A stretch of DNA of 64,000 nt, taken from contig NC_031469.1 in assembly GCF_000006565.2 (NCBI RefSeq), forward strand, positions 1,547,716 through 1,611,715, written 5' to 3'. Source of the DNA: Toxoplasma gondii ME49. Its lineage: Eukaryota > Apicomplexa > Conoidasida > Eucoccidiorida > Sarcocystidae. The position numbers and the translations under genes were made by a program. Each line of letters begins with the position of its first letter. Within the stretch, counting starts at the first letter, position 1. Positions 39,090 to 51,058 of this stretch are shown piece by piece. The notes under the pieces were generated by a model that did not search any database, was not told the DNA's origin, and worked only from the letters and a program-made list of their open reading frames with translations.

Positions 39090-40376
39090 ATGGGGTGGAG
39101 TAAAGTTGTCAACTTCCTCAACAAAGGCGTCCAGCGGAGGCCCCATCGGCGCTTGCCAGGCCAGCCTCACCACCAGTGGAACATGCTCAAGTACGTCTTC
39201 ATTTCTGCTTTTTAGTGTGTTCCTTCTTTCGCTTCTCTCTCTCTCTCTGTCTCATTGCCTTCCGCCTCTGCTTCGGCGCTGTGGCGTCCTCGTCGTCTCT
39301 TGTGCGCATGCGGTTCAGACGCACAATGCAGAAAAGCGTTTCTGCGTCGTGGCACTTTCTTGGAGCTTCCTCGACTTATTTTTCCTCCTGCTTTTTTCTT
39401 CACTTGGCGCTTCCCCTCTTGTTTCCATTCTCTTCAGAACTCAGTTGGACCAGCTTGTTCGATCCGATCGTCTCGAGTTAACGCTACCACGAGCCCATGA
39501 ACTCCAACAGTACGCCGAAGAACTTGTTCACTTTGCAAAACAAAGTAGGCGTCAAAATACACTTTCGTCTCTCTTTTCTCTTCTCGTCCTCATCGGTCTC
39601 TTCCTTCTTCTCTTTATCTGCCTCTTGTTTCTCTCCCTTTTTATCGGTCTCTCCCTTTTCTTTATCTCCCTCGCCTTTCTCTATCATCTCTTCCTTTGCT
39701 TGCATTCCTTTTTTTGCCTCGTTTTCTCTCTTGCTCTCGCCGGGCTTCGTCACCCCCCCTCTCTGTGCTTCCCGGTCGCCTTTTTCTGCGTCTGGAGAAC
39801 GCCCGTTGTGCCTGCTGGCTTCGTCTCTTCTTTCCGCGACTCGCTGCTCGACCACAACCCTCTACGTCTTTCTCCTTCCGCGGTCTCGTCGCTTCTTGCT
39901 TGCCCTTCTCTGCAGACACTCCAGAGTCTTCTCTGATCGTGGAGAGCATGATCTTCACTCCGGCGGCCAGACGAAAGTTGTTCCACGAGCTCTGTCCCCT
40001 CTACGCCAATCGTCCATTCTTCTACACTCGGGTGGTTAATCAACACCGTCTCCGCATGCGCGACGCGGCTCCCATGGCCTACCTCGAGTTCGTCGACCGG
40101 TGAGAAGAAACGTAGAGGAACAGACCAGCTGTGAAAATCTCGCGCGGACGTACACGTCCGCCACCGGCAGACAACACGATCCGATCCGACGGCCTCTCCT
40201 CCTGCCAGAATAAACGATATCCAGCAGTGATATATACATATATATATATATATATACATATATGTATATGCGTATCTGTATACATATACCTGCAAAAGTA
40301 ATCAAGCACATGCATGCAAACAAATACATTTATATATATATATATGTATATACATGCATAGACAAATCTATGTACG

Positions 40377-40425
<49 letters not shown>

Positions 40426-42192
40426 GCTTCTTGGTACACCCGTGTGTGTTGCTATGTGAATGCATTCACATCTCCATAGCAACGCTTGTACATAAATAAA
40501 TGCATATATATATATATATTATATATAAATCTATATCTATACACAACTATATATATATATATATATACATGAATGTTAACACATATTTAGCAGGGAGTTG
40601 CTGCTTCTGAACATTCGCGTTTTTGTGTTTTTTCAGACCTGGCGAAATTCGCCCTGCGCGTCCTGTGGGTTTCGAGAGAAAGCAAGCAATTTGGGAGGAG
40701 ATGCAAGCTACTCGCCGCGGTCGGAGGCAGTGGTGGAACGTAGGTCAACTTCACCCATGCTGCCGCATGAACTTCGTTCTTCGTGTGAATCTGCATGCGC
40801 TTGTGTACGGACTCTGCATGCGCTTGTGTACGGACTCTGCATGCGCTAACATCGGTGCGTTGCACGCTTGCCTGTAGCGATCCTGCATGCGCTGCCGTCG
40901 AGGCGGTGCATGCATCTATCTAGCAATCATGCGTGCATGCGCGTGCTAGGTTTTTCGAGTGCACCTGTGTGCTCTCTTGTTTCCTCATGCTTTGCCATGC
41001 GCCCGGAAGGCAGGCGAGAACAGAGGAGAGGGCGGCTGAGGAGGCGCAGAGAGTCGAGATGGAGGATCGATGAGAGGGTGGTAGGCATGTCGAAGCGACG
41101 ATGAGAGCGAGAAGGAAACGGGGGACGTTCCGCGGGGAGCCGTTCGAGCTCTTTTTTCTCTTTGTCTTAAAATACGCCCTTGTGTGTTGTCGACCGCACG
41201 ATGAGGCGGGAGGAATCCTCTCTATTTCTTGTCAGCCGCAGCGAGGTGAGGGGAACGAATCAGCGCGTCTGCAGCTGTCCAGGCAGCCGGCGCCTTTTTT
41301 CTTTCATGGCCTGCGGTCTCGGCTCTTCTGTTCCGGTGTACATGTACAGCACGCGAAGAAACTCGGTCTGATCGACGAAGAGACGGGCGACGTCATTTCG
41401 GACATTAACGCGCTCAGGCGTCCTTCTGCTGCAGAGGTTCGGTTTTCTCGTTCGGGACTGTGAATCCAGTTGTCTTTGATTTTCAGAGTTTTCGGGCATC
41501 CCGTTCCGCGTCCTCCCTGTCTCTGTGGTCCGCGTTCACTTCCGCGACTCAACATCCTCTCTTCTCCCTTCGTTTCTCTTCTTTCTGTTTGGACTTCTCT
41601 CCACTTCAGACTGCTTCTTCTTCTTCTCTGTTCTTTCGTGACTCTTTCCCTCGTTTCTGGTGTGCCTCCGAAGGGATTTCCTCGCACATTTCGTCGCTTC
41701 GCTCCTTGCCGGAGACGCCCTTCTTCGTCGTCGCATGCTGCAGAGACGGGGCGAGGACACAGAAATGGAGACAGAGACAGTTTTCTTCCTTGCGCAGGCG
41801 TTCGCTGTCCGACGCTTCTCCTTCGGCTGTCGCCGGGGAGTCCTCGCATGCAGACCGGTTCTGCCGACTGCGGCTCGCGCTGGCAACGCATGCACGCCCA
41901 CTTTCTCTGAGGCTCTTCGGGCCGTCGAGAGCGTGAAGACCGGTCTCGTCCCCGTTTTCTCCTTTTCGCGCTTGCGTCTACGAGGACTCCACCCGTCGGT
42001 TCTTCTCCTTCGTGTGTTTTCTGTTCGCAGTGGGAGGAGAGCGACAGCGAAGAAGAGAAAGCAGACTCGCCCTCGCCGTACAAAATGGTGGCGGCGCCGA
42101 AGAGAGCGCTGGAACCGTTCTTCGTCGATTTGCCGCCTCCGACAGAGAGGTACAGAAAGCAGCGTTACGTCTTCAAGCGGTTCAGGCCTTAA
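39090..42192 (+). CDS. Mitochondrial large-subunit ribosomal protein bL17m
   Basis: Six exons (39090-39190, 39438-39544, 39916-40099, 40637-40739, 41350-41436, 42031-42192) sum to 744 nt and give 247 residues. The bL17 domain fills residues about 15-131. It shows the family hallmarks QWNMLKTQLDQLVRSDRLE, LTLPRAHELQQYAEEL, KLFHELCPLYANRPFFYTRV and DAAPMAYLEFVDR. Bacterial bL17 is about 120 residues; here a 115-residue C-terminal extension rich in Arg, Glu and Ser follows, as is usual for mitochondrial ribosomal proteins. The protein lacks a signal peptide, so the apicoplast route is unlikely and the mitochondrion is favoured. The ATG at 39090 has an ACAATATGG context. The donor at 41437 (GTTCGG) is weak, but both flanking exons are phase 0 and acidic in style. 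Confidence 0.93.
40227..40580. repeat. Multiple (TA)n arrays in intron 3 of bL17m
   Basis: At least four TA blocks lie in the 537-nt intron (40100-40636), the longest at about 40381-40421. CATATA and GTATA interruptions separate them. Confidence 0.92.
40792..40860. repeat. 23-bp direct repeat carrying TGCATGC, in intron 4 of bL17m
   Basis: The unit TGCATGCGCTTGTGTACGG plus ACTC repeats at 40792 and 40815, with a partial third copy at 40838. Three further TGCATGC words follow before 40945. TGCATGC is a known motif of coccidian promoters, including those of ribosomal protein genes. Confidence 0.85.
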
Positions 42193-44261
42193 CGCAGAGA
42201 CAAGTTCTTTCCCCCGCTCTCCAGGTTCTCCTGTTCTCCTCGCTCTTTTCTTTCCTCTTGCTCTCCCTACTCTTCTCTGCCAGTTCTCCCCTCTCCCCTT
42301 CGTTTCCCCCGTCGGTCTCCGGCCTGCTCGCTGAAGCGTCGTTGCACTGGAACGAAAGGGAAGCGAACGATGTCTGCCAGCCTTGCGGCCGAAACGGACG
42401 TTCTGAGATATGTCTCAGTTCGAAAGAAACAGGCTGCAGTCGCGATTCCGCGCAGGGGTGAGGAAGGTGCGTTCTCTCCCTGGCGGTACGACGGCGAGAA
42501 ACAATTTGTTGTTTCTGCATGCATCTGTGAATGGACTCAGAGCGCATTCGTTAGAGCTTTTTCTCTTCTGCTGTCTTGAGTCGGTCTCCCGCCTTCTCCC
42601 CTGTTGTTTCGAGGTGTCTTTTGTTCCCTTGTCGTCTCTCTCCCTTTTCCTCGTTCTTTCTAGGTCCCTCTTTTTCTCTTCCTGCCTCCGTTTTTTCTCT
42701 CTCTCGCACGGTTCCGTTCTTTTTAGTGTCTCCATTCTTCTCAAGCAGCGACGGCCTTGCGAGTTTGTGCTTCTTTGCACATGTGGTGAAAGGAAACGCT
42801 TTCGTGCCATGCGCAAACGAGGTTCGGAGAATGTCGCATGCTCTTTCACTGAAGAAACCGCGAACGACGCAAGGCTGTCGACGAGCCTTGGAAAATGTCT
42901 GTGCGTTGACGATGGCGGCAAAAAAAGTTCTGGCAAAACCAATTCTCACCGCATGCAAGCGCCAGGCGCCGGGTCGAGGAGATCCCATTCGCGTGTCTGC
43001 GCGCTGCGACTCTTTTGTGAACTTACGTTTTCCAAGAGTAAAATTAAGGTCATTACTTCATTGTACGGGAGCGAAGAACCGCTGCGGTGAACCTACGTTT
43101 GCGAAGAGTAGAATTAAGGTCATTACTTCATTGTACGGGAGCGAAGAACCGCTGCGGTGAACCTACGTTTGCCAAGAGTAGAATTAAGGTCATTACTTCA
43201 TTGTACGGGAGCGAAGAACCGCTGCGGTGAACCTACGTTTGCCAAGAGTAGGGTTAAGGCCATCACTTCATTGTACGGGAGCGAAGAACCGCTGCGGTGA
43301 ACCTACGTTTGCCAAGAGTAGAATTAAGGTCATTACTTCATTGTACGGGAGCGAAGAACCGCTGCGGTGAACCTACGTTTGCCAAGAGTAGAATTAAGGT
43401 CATTACTTCATTGTACGGGAGCGAAGAACCGCTGCGGTGAACCTACGTTTGCGAAGAGTAGAATTAAGGTCATTACTTCATTGTACGGGAGCGAAGAACC
43501 GCTGCGGTGAACCTACGTTTGCCAAGAGTAAGATTAAGGTCACCTTACTGCACGGTGTGAGAGAGCAGCTACGCTGAGAGGTGGACAGTTGCGTGAGAGT
43601 GTGAAGATCGACGTCAGCTTCCTGAAGACTGCTCCGGAGAGCGGATCGCCGAGCGTATAGAGTTGAACAGGCAATACCTGCATGCATGCTGCACCTCACG
43701 ATTCCCTCGTTGATGGCTGACGCCTTTCAGGAGACCGTGGCAACAAGAGAGGAGCGGCAAAACCTCAACACCGCAAAACTCCAAGTGCACAGGCAGTCGC
43801 GCTCGGGAACCGGTTTGGGCTTCGTTTTTCAGTGAACTTGGAAATGAAAGACCTGAAAGTCGTTGTCGTTTTCGCGAGGAGACAGAGAACGCATCGTTTG
43901 AAGAGAACATGTCCACGTTCCCCACAAGCAAGCAGAGGAGCGAGGACACTGGTCATACGCGGTTGAGAATTCAGTCCGACCCACCACGGTCGGGATGTCA
44001 CCCAGAGACACACAAAAGAAGGGTGAATGCTTTCGATTCGGCGTTGAGACATGATGCAGCTGCATTTTCAACAAAAGAGGCGGGAGCACGGAAATTCAAC
44101 AAATGCTTTCGCTTCGGTGTGCGCGAACCGATTCCTCGTTCCCTCAAGTATACACAGACGCCTGCTCTACTCTGATGTTCCCCTTTCCTCTCCCTCTTCC
44201 AGCGACTTCCACTCTTCGCTTCAGTCCACTTCCGCTCTCGTGACTGTTCCTGCGCCTCCTG
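42193..44261. other. Convergent 3' spacer containing a minisatellite
   Basis: The spacer lies between the 3' ends of bL17m and the large helical protein gene. It contains a CT-rich tract (42.2-42.75 kb) and the 70-bp minisatellite at 43016-43560. Apparent frames across the minisatellite shift with each copy, since 70 is not divisible by three. Confidence 0.55.
43016..43560. repeat. 70-bp minisatellite, about 7.5 copies
   Basis: Copies begin with GTGAAC at 43016, 43086, 43156, 43226, 43296, 43366, 43436 and 43506 (the last truncated). A shared block reads ATTAAGGTCATTACTTCATT, followed by GTACGGGAGCGAAGAACCGC. The first and last copies are the most diverged. The fourth carries a distinct GGGTTAAGGCCATCAC variant. 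Single-base switches (TTTGCC/TTTGCG) mark the others, so the array grew by unequal exchange. Confidence 0.97.
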
Positions 44262-44875
44262 TCACTTCGCTCTGTCGGCGCCCAAGAGCTCCCGTTCCCA
44301 GTTGCCACCGGCCTCTGCGCTGAGGTGTAAATACAGCGGACGGCGGAAAACGCGGTCGAGGGGGGTGGGGAAGGTCCTGGCTGGCCGAGAGACGCGAGGC
44401 AGCTCAACGCGCGCAGCGGAGAGAGGCAAGTGCTCTTCTCGAATCGCTTTCACACTTGCATCGAAAGCTTCTTGAACGCTTCTCTCCCATGCGTTTTCAA
44501 ACGGAGACCCTATCCCCTCCAGGGTCTCCTCGAGATCTCCCTGCGCCGTGAAGATGCGTTCGAAGCTGAACAAAGAATACACATCGCGCGCCTCAAATGC
44601 ATGCAGACACCACGGAGGCCTGGACGCCGAAACTACACGAAGAACGAAAGCGATAAAATACAGATGATTTAACACAGACAGAAAACTGTACACACACAAA
44701 GACGTGACGACAAACAATCTAAAATCTGGCTGAAACATTCAAATCTACTTATGCGTGAATGCGCATACATATATTTATATATATGTACAGAGGCACAACG
44801 TTCATCTTGCATATATATATATATATATATGGAATGTATAGGGTCACGAGATGAATATATACATATATGTATATA

Positions 44876-44913
<38 letters not shown>

Positions 44914-47900
44914 CACATAGGGGCACAACATGTACATTCTGTTACATGTGTTTTCGGCTTGACAGTACACGCGGGAGACTGCGTTTGAGTTTCGTGTTTG
45001 AGTTTCGCGTTTGACTTTTTCCTCCAGGTGTATCTCAAACACAAGCGTGCTGTCCCTGTTTCTTCGCATATATGTCTGCGTCTGTTTCTCCGGACTTCCT
45101 ACCTGCGTTCCGCGTGAGACTTTCCAAGGTCGACTCGGTCCCCGTCCTGCGCCACTGCAGCTGCGGCACACTCGAGACTTTCCTCCGAAGGCCCCAAGTT
45201 TGCATCTGGGTCGATGACGTCCACACTGTCCAAGTCGAGCTCTTCTGCGTCCTCGTCGGCTTCGTCAGGCTTCGCCTCCGCAGGCCTCGTCTGCCTGGCA
45301 CTCTCTACGACGTCCGCCTGGCGCTCACGCTCCGCAATGCGCTTCGCTCTCGCCGCCTCGACGACGAGGTCATGGAAACAGTTCATGCCTCGCCAGAACT
45401 TCGCTTCTTCTTCTCGGCAGGTCTTCTGGATCTCCTCGTCCCCGCGCCGCAGCGTCTCGGTCTCTTCGTCTTCCTCTCCGCCGCGCGCGAGTCCTGCGTT
45501 CTCGCGCTCTCGACTCTCTCCAGCTGTCCGGAAAAACGGAGCGCGGGGGAGGTTCGACCCCCCGGTCTCCGCGTCCTCCGCCGTGGGCACAAGGCGGACG
45601 CGAGCGGCGCCTAGCAGCGCGAAAAGCTGGCGAAAGGCACCGGCTTTCGGACGCGACAACGGCGACTTCTGCAGGGCCGAAGCCGGCGCGGACGCAGGCA
45701 GAAACCCGGGAGCTCGGAGAGGAAAGAGCGAGTCTGGAGGAGGCAGTGGCGGTCCGTAGAGCGCATAGAGCGGACAGCGGTGCGCGATGAGAGACATGTC
45801 GTTAGCGAGACCCGTGGTATGGTAAACCATTGTCCTGGAAAAGAGAGTAGAAAAACGGACTGCAGACATGCAGGCGGCGGAGGGGACAGTGGACGGAGGC
45901 ACGGAGAAAGGGAAGCCGAGGGAGAAGACGGCGAGAAAACAGGGAAAAGAAGCGCAGAGCAGCAGAAGACGAGTCGCGGAGGAGACGCCGCACAGATGTT
46001 GAGGAAGACACGAGCAAAACTCTACCAAGACGAAGTGCAAGGCCAGACTTCTGTCTGTCTACAAGTTTCCAAATGAAGGGTGAGAAGCGCGAAAAGGGAA
46101 AGGAACGAAGCAGAAAAGGACGGAAGAGAAAATGACTACGAAGACGGGAGAACGCGACAAAAAACGCAGACACACGACAAGCATCAGACAGCCAAGACGC
46201 TGCGCCTTATCGCGCAAGCATCTTGGAGGAAAAACGCCTTTTGAAGAAGTCCGCGGCTCTGGTACGTTGTCTTTTGGTAATGAAGGCCGTTCTGTCTGCC
46301 GTATTCCTTTTCTGCCTTCGTTGGTTCCGCGTTCTCCTTTTTCTTCTCCCTTCCCCTCCGGCCTCTTGCTTCCCTTCGTTCATGTCTCCGGGTTTACCGT
46401 TCACTTTCAATCTCCGTCTCGAGGTCCTCCTCTGAGGAGCAGAAGGAGAAGAAGCAGGAGTGCTCGACTCCAGGCCTGTACGCACAGTCGCGCAGCGCAG
46501 CGTCTCGCGTCACAGCCCACAGCTGTTTTCTGTAAAGACATTCACGAAGGCGATTCTCCACTGACTGGATCGAAAAACATCACCTCATTCAAACATCTCG
46601 ATACATGCCTATTTATGTATATGCATGTCTTCACGCATGCGTCGACTTCTGGATTCAGTTACATATATTCGTATTTATGTATATATACATATATATATTT
46701 TTTTAAAATGCATTCATATGTTTGCCTCTGCTTATATGGCGCAGACGGAGGTCGTTCTGGACGGCTTAGATGTTCCACGCAGAGATCCCCTGGAGGCGCT
46801 GAACGTCTTTGAACGGAGTCGCTTTCTTCGAGAAGACACAGGTGGCGACGTTTCTCGTTTTTCTTGATTTGTCTCGATTTGGCTCGGTGTTTTTGTACAC
46901 GCTGGGCGCATCTCTGCCCTCGCGAGGAGGACCGAATCGCGTTACGCACGAGCGCCAACTGCAACGTGACGTTTCCACGCATGCACACCCTCGGATAACG
47001 TGAGTGCTGGCGGAAAGCAAAGACAGAAAAGAAACCGGCATGCGGACAAGGCCGAGACGCACCGCAGGGCTTCCCAGAGGAACTCGCCAGCCTTCGCGCT
47101 GTTGTAGAAGATGATTTTCTTGATCAAAAGAGGAGCGAAGGCGCGGACGACGTCTCGGAGACTCGAGAGCAGGAAATGCGACGCACTGGAGGCAAGCTCG
47201 AACTCAGTTAACCCAGAGAAATCCAAAACCAGAGCAGCTGCACAAGAACAGAGCAGGTACGGCGAGAGAGAGAGAAAGAGACGCACGAGAAACCGTGAAG
47301 AATGCGAGTCGAAAAAAGAAGATCAAGGAAGCACAGAGAGGAAGATGAACGCGAAGTTAGAAAGGTAGGAGAGGAAAAAAGGAAGAGATGGGCCGACGGG
47401 GATCGCAAAGAGCCTTGAAAGGCCCAACCCAACAGACGAACGTAGAAAAACAGAAACGTTTAAAGCGGTCTCGGTGTGTAACCATGCTCACACGACGCAT
47501 CACAGAAGACCTGAGAATTCAGAGAAGGAAGACGAGTGCGAGAAAGACGTTTCTGGATCTCGAATCTCGTCCTTCCTCGCTTCAGAACAAAGTCACTACC
47601 CAGACGAATCCTGACTGCGAGAGCTACCAGGAACGCAGCGTTTCTCTCTTCTGTTCTTCGTCTCTCGTCTCCCGCGAACGCTCCGTCTGCTTGAGTGCGA
47701 TGGATCATTCGCACCCTCCGTTTCACGAAACATGGAAGAGTCAGCAGAGAGCAAAGCCAGCAGGCAGAGAAAACAGAGAGACACTTTGAAGTGACATTCT
47801 TGTTTTCTGTCTCGAGTTCCAGGTTCGCCTCCCACACACGAAGAAGCGATGCAGAACGCGCGTCCATAAACTCTCCTAGAGACACTGCAGCGTTGATCCG

Positions 47901-50900
47901 AGACATTCCGAAAGAGTCTCTTCACATCACCTCTGACGTTTGTCTTGCTGTTTCTCGAGTTCAGGCGGCTGCGTCTGAAGGTGGAAACCAAACCGCGGCC
48001 GCGCAGAGACTGGGGGAGCCTTCGTAGGTTCTTTCGATCGCAAAGCGAAGCTGCTAAAAGCGCGATTCATCCCCTTTCGCTCTTGTCAGATGACGCACCT
48101 GTGGAGACCCTCACTCTGCGTCGCAGCGAGTACTCGACGAACTTTGTCCAGAGATTCTGGAAGACTTCCGTGAGGATCACCGCCACTTCGGCAGGAGTGA
48201 GGAAGTCCGCCACGATCGACGGCTTCAGAGCCGCGAGCTGAGAACAGCAGAGACAAGGTGCATGCACGTCGTTTCCCCCGGCGCGCGGCGGTGCGCGTTG
48301 TATGGAGAGCAAGAATCGACAGTGAGATGTGGACCTCCTGACGAACAGAAAGAAGTACTGCCGGCGCCAGGCGCCCTTGCTTCGCTGCTCGGTTGGCACG
48401 AAGAGTTCGAGGCTCCTCCTCACGAGCAGGCTGTCGATCGGACGGACTGCCTCACTCACGCCATTCGTCACCCTTTCGCAACTTCCCTTCGCTTCGCGCC
48501 TGAACAACGAATGCTAGTCTGCGGTGTTGCAAGACGGTTCACTGGAAACGGGAGGGAGAACAAAGTCGAGAGACTCCAGAGAACTCGTACAGACTTCGCG
48601 AGCGACCATCACACTTCAGAATGAATCAACACAGCTCTCGGCGTTTCGTCTCGCTTTGCTAGATGCACTTTGAAGGAAGAAATCGTGGAATCTCCTTCTT
48701 CTCTTTCTGAAGATCAAATGGAAGAAGAGGCGACTGTGGGTTCTGTTCGTCATTCCGAGCAAATTATATACAGAAAGACGTTAGCTGTTTACGACCAACT
48801 CGTTTTTCCTGTCCAAGAGTCACAGCTGGAAGTGATGCTGCTCCGGTTCTCTCGTGTGGTTGACATGTCGTTTGCTCTCGCTGTTTCTTCGCAGTCGAGC
48901 GTCTCCACGACAGACGCGTATCTGTGGCACACTGCCCTTTTCCTTTGCATGCGGCAGCGACGGAACGCAGGCGCAGCCCTCCGAGCGTCTCTTTCTCCCG
49001 CAAACCTCCAAACCTCCAGAGTTTCTCGACACCGTCTGCGACATCTCTGCCCCGCGCCGGTGAGACCCGGGCCTCACCTGTATGTACACCACAGGCTGCT
49101 TCTTGCCTTTGGTGCTGTAGGCCGCCGCGAGAGACAGCGTGCGGCGGATCTCTCGGACGAGGCCCTCCCGCCTCTCCCATGCTTCGTCTCTGTCGAGAGT
49201 TGGAGCTCTTTTTCGACCTTCGCTCTGTTGGAGACGAGCGCTTGGGCGCCGGAGACGACCTTGCCTGACGAGGTTCCTCGCAGCAGCTTCCAGGTTTTTC
49301 TTCAGCGAGGCGAGAAAGGCCAGGCAGTGACGACTGGCCGTGGCGTTCCGGTCGGAGGCCAGAAACAGGCGCCCTTTGCGGAGAACGAGGAGGCGGCGAA
49401 TCTCCTCGAGCACTCTCCACGCCTCTCCACTGCAGAAGCTACTCACCCGAAGCAGTTCGCGAACGTCTGCATGGTCGTACGCTGCAGCAAAAAAGGGCAA
49501 ACAAGTCGGATGCGCGCCGAGGAGCTGTCTGGAGGGTGCAGGTCCATCGAACGCAAAAGGCGCAGGCTCTCGGGAGACTGAACTCATCACAGTCGACAGA
49601 CACTCCCAGGCATCGTGTCCTGCGCGCGTTCAAGGACAAGGCGAGGCGGTCCACCGAGAAAAAGAGGAACGAAACGTAAAACGAGTCGCAGGTTCTGCCG
49701 GAGATCCAAAGACGAACAGAAGAGGAACAGCTGTGTTTGTGACTGCGTTTCCAAGCGTCGACATAGGAAGAAAGGTAAAACAACGACGGGTCGTTTTCTT
49801 CGGTTTTCGAGAGTAAAAGCTTTTTCCAATGGGCTTGCGAGTCTTCTTCCTCACAAACTGGGCCTTCCTTAGTCTCCCTTTTCTTTCTACATTTTCCTCG
49901 TTGCGTCTGCTTCTTGTCCTTGAGTGCGTTCCGCGATTCTTCGACGTGACGTTTCTTCGTGTACATGTCCTCTAGCTGCTTCTCCTAGGTGTGTGGTGTT
50001 CCTCTCTCGTTTTCTTATCTTGTGCTCCCTCCAGAGTTCGTTTTCTGCCCAAAAAGTTCGTCTTGGTGCTCCTCGGAATTCCTTCTCTTCTCCCCGGCTC
50101 CCCGCGACCTTTCTTTTCTTTGCTGTGTATCCCGCGTTCGTGTCTAGGTTTCTGCCTCCCGTTGGTGCTCCCTTTCTGCGTCTGTGTGGTGCTCAAGGTG
50201 ACCCCCTATCCGCTTGTCGCTTTTTTCCCTTGTTCTTCGCTCGTTTTCGATTTCTCCAGAGGCTTTTTTCTCACGAATGAGGAGGCGTCCGCTGATCGAT
50301 CCGGGGACTCGGTCGGCGGGGGAGTTTCGGAGAAGGCGGAGGGCAGCGAGTCTCCGAAGTCTGACGCTCGGATCTTCTTCCATCGAGACAGAGTTGACGA
50401 GGAGCTCCCCCTCTTGCATGAACGTGGCGACGAATTTCAATGCATCCTCTCTGGACTTCTGCGGCTTGCTTCTCTGCAGTTTCTGCCAGTACAATCCCTC
50501 GTCCGTGGAAAAGAACCGCTTCCCCCGCCTCTGCGCAAGACGTCGCTGCATGCGCACAGAGGCGCTGGTGGGGACGACGCCTTCCACTGTGACTTTGTGT
50601 CTGACCTGAAACTGTCTCTGCGGCGAAGGCCGCGGCGCGGTTCGGACCGCGTCTTCAGCGGACGCGTCTTCTTCGTCGAAGCGAGCCATGTCGTACCTCT
50701 CTTCTTTGCCGAAGATATCTTCTCTCCATGCTTCTGCTGGCTCCAGTCCTGCGCTGGTCGAGGTCATGCGCGGCGACTCGCGTCTGCCTTCCGACTCGCG
50801 TTTGCCTTCCGACTCGCGTTTGCCTTCCGCGGGTGACGCGCGCTCCTGGACAGTCACCCATTTGTCGACGCAAACCTTGTCTCGCAAACGCCCCTCCAGG

Positions 50901-51058
50901 AACTCCACGTCACCCTGTGTGTGCAGACTCGCCTTGACGATGCGTCCGCGGTCGGTCGGCGTCTCTGCCTCCACGAGCAGGCGGGGGTCTCCGCGAGCAG
51001 ACGCAGCCGCTGGGGTGTGACGACCCAGCCGCGAAGGCCCCAGACGCTCGCGAGACAT
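44262..51058 (-). CDS. Large helical protein, about 845 aa, unknown function
   Basis: Exons on the minus strand: 51058-50275, 49481-49078, 48237-48099, 47237-47063, 45834-45103 and 44565-44262. These join in phase to 845 residues. An optional exon starting at 47884 (VSLGEFMDARSASLL) also has a phase-compatible start but no clear donor. The N-terminal 130 residues are Arg/Glu/Ser-rich and include three copies of an EGKRES-like unit. The middle is built of short amphipathic helices (DVRELLRVS, WRVLEEIRRLLVL, LTPAEVAVILTEVFQNLW, LTEFELASSASHFLLSSLRDV, AGEFLWEALRTMVYH). Helix-pair spacing of this sort occurs in the heptatricopeptide repeats of apicomplexan mitochondrial RNA proteins, but no RAP domain is visible. 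An acidic stretch (EADEDAEELDLDSVDVIDPD) precedes the last exon. The start ATG at 51058 follows a CT-rich leader. Confidence 0.72.
44810..44910. repeat. (TA)n microsatellites in the last intron of the large helical protein gene
   Basis: Two TA blocks are separated by a GGAATGTATAGGGTC segment inside the intron 44566-45102. Confidence 0.9.
45835..47062 (-). other. 1.2-kb intron of the large helical protein gene
   Basis: The flanking exons join in phase 2 across this interval (…WEAL-R-TMVYH…). The interval contains an AT-rich microsatellite near 46.66-46.70 kb and several open frames with no splice support. It is the longest intron in the window, so an unrecognised internal exon is possible. 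Confidence 0.55.
50765..50835. repeat. 18-bp coding repeat
   Basis: Units of the type GACTCGCGTTTGCCTTCC repeat three times in frame within exon 1 of the large helical protein gene and encode ESEGKR-like hexapeptides on the minus strand. Confidence 0.88.

Noticed and set aside
43016..43560. CRISPR-like appearance of the 70-bp array
   Set aside because: Copies are contiguous with no unique spacers, in a eukaryotic intergenic setting; it is a minisatellite.
46659..47062. Frames resembling an exon (NVTLQLALVRNAIR)
   Set aside because: Phases do not fit the neighbouring exons, which join directly in phase 2 across this interval.
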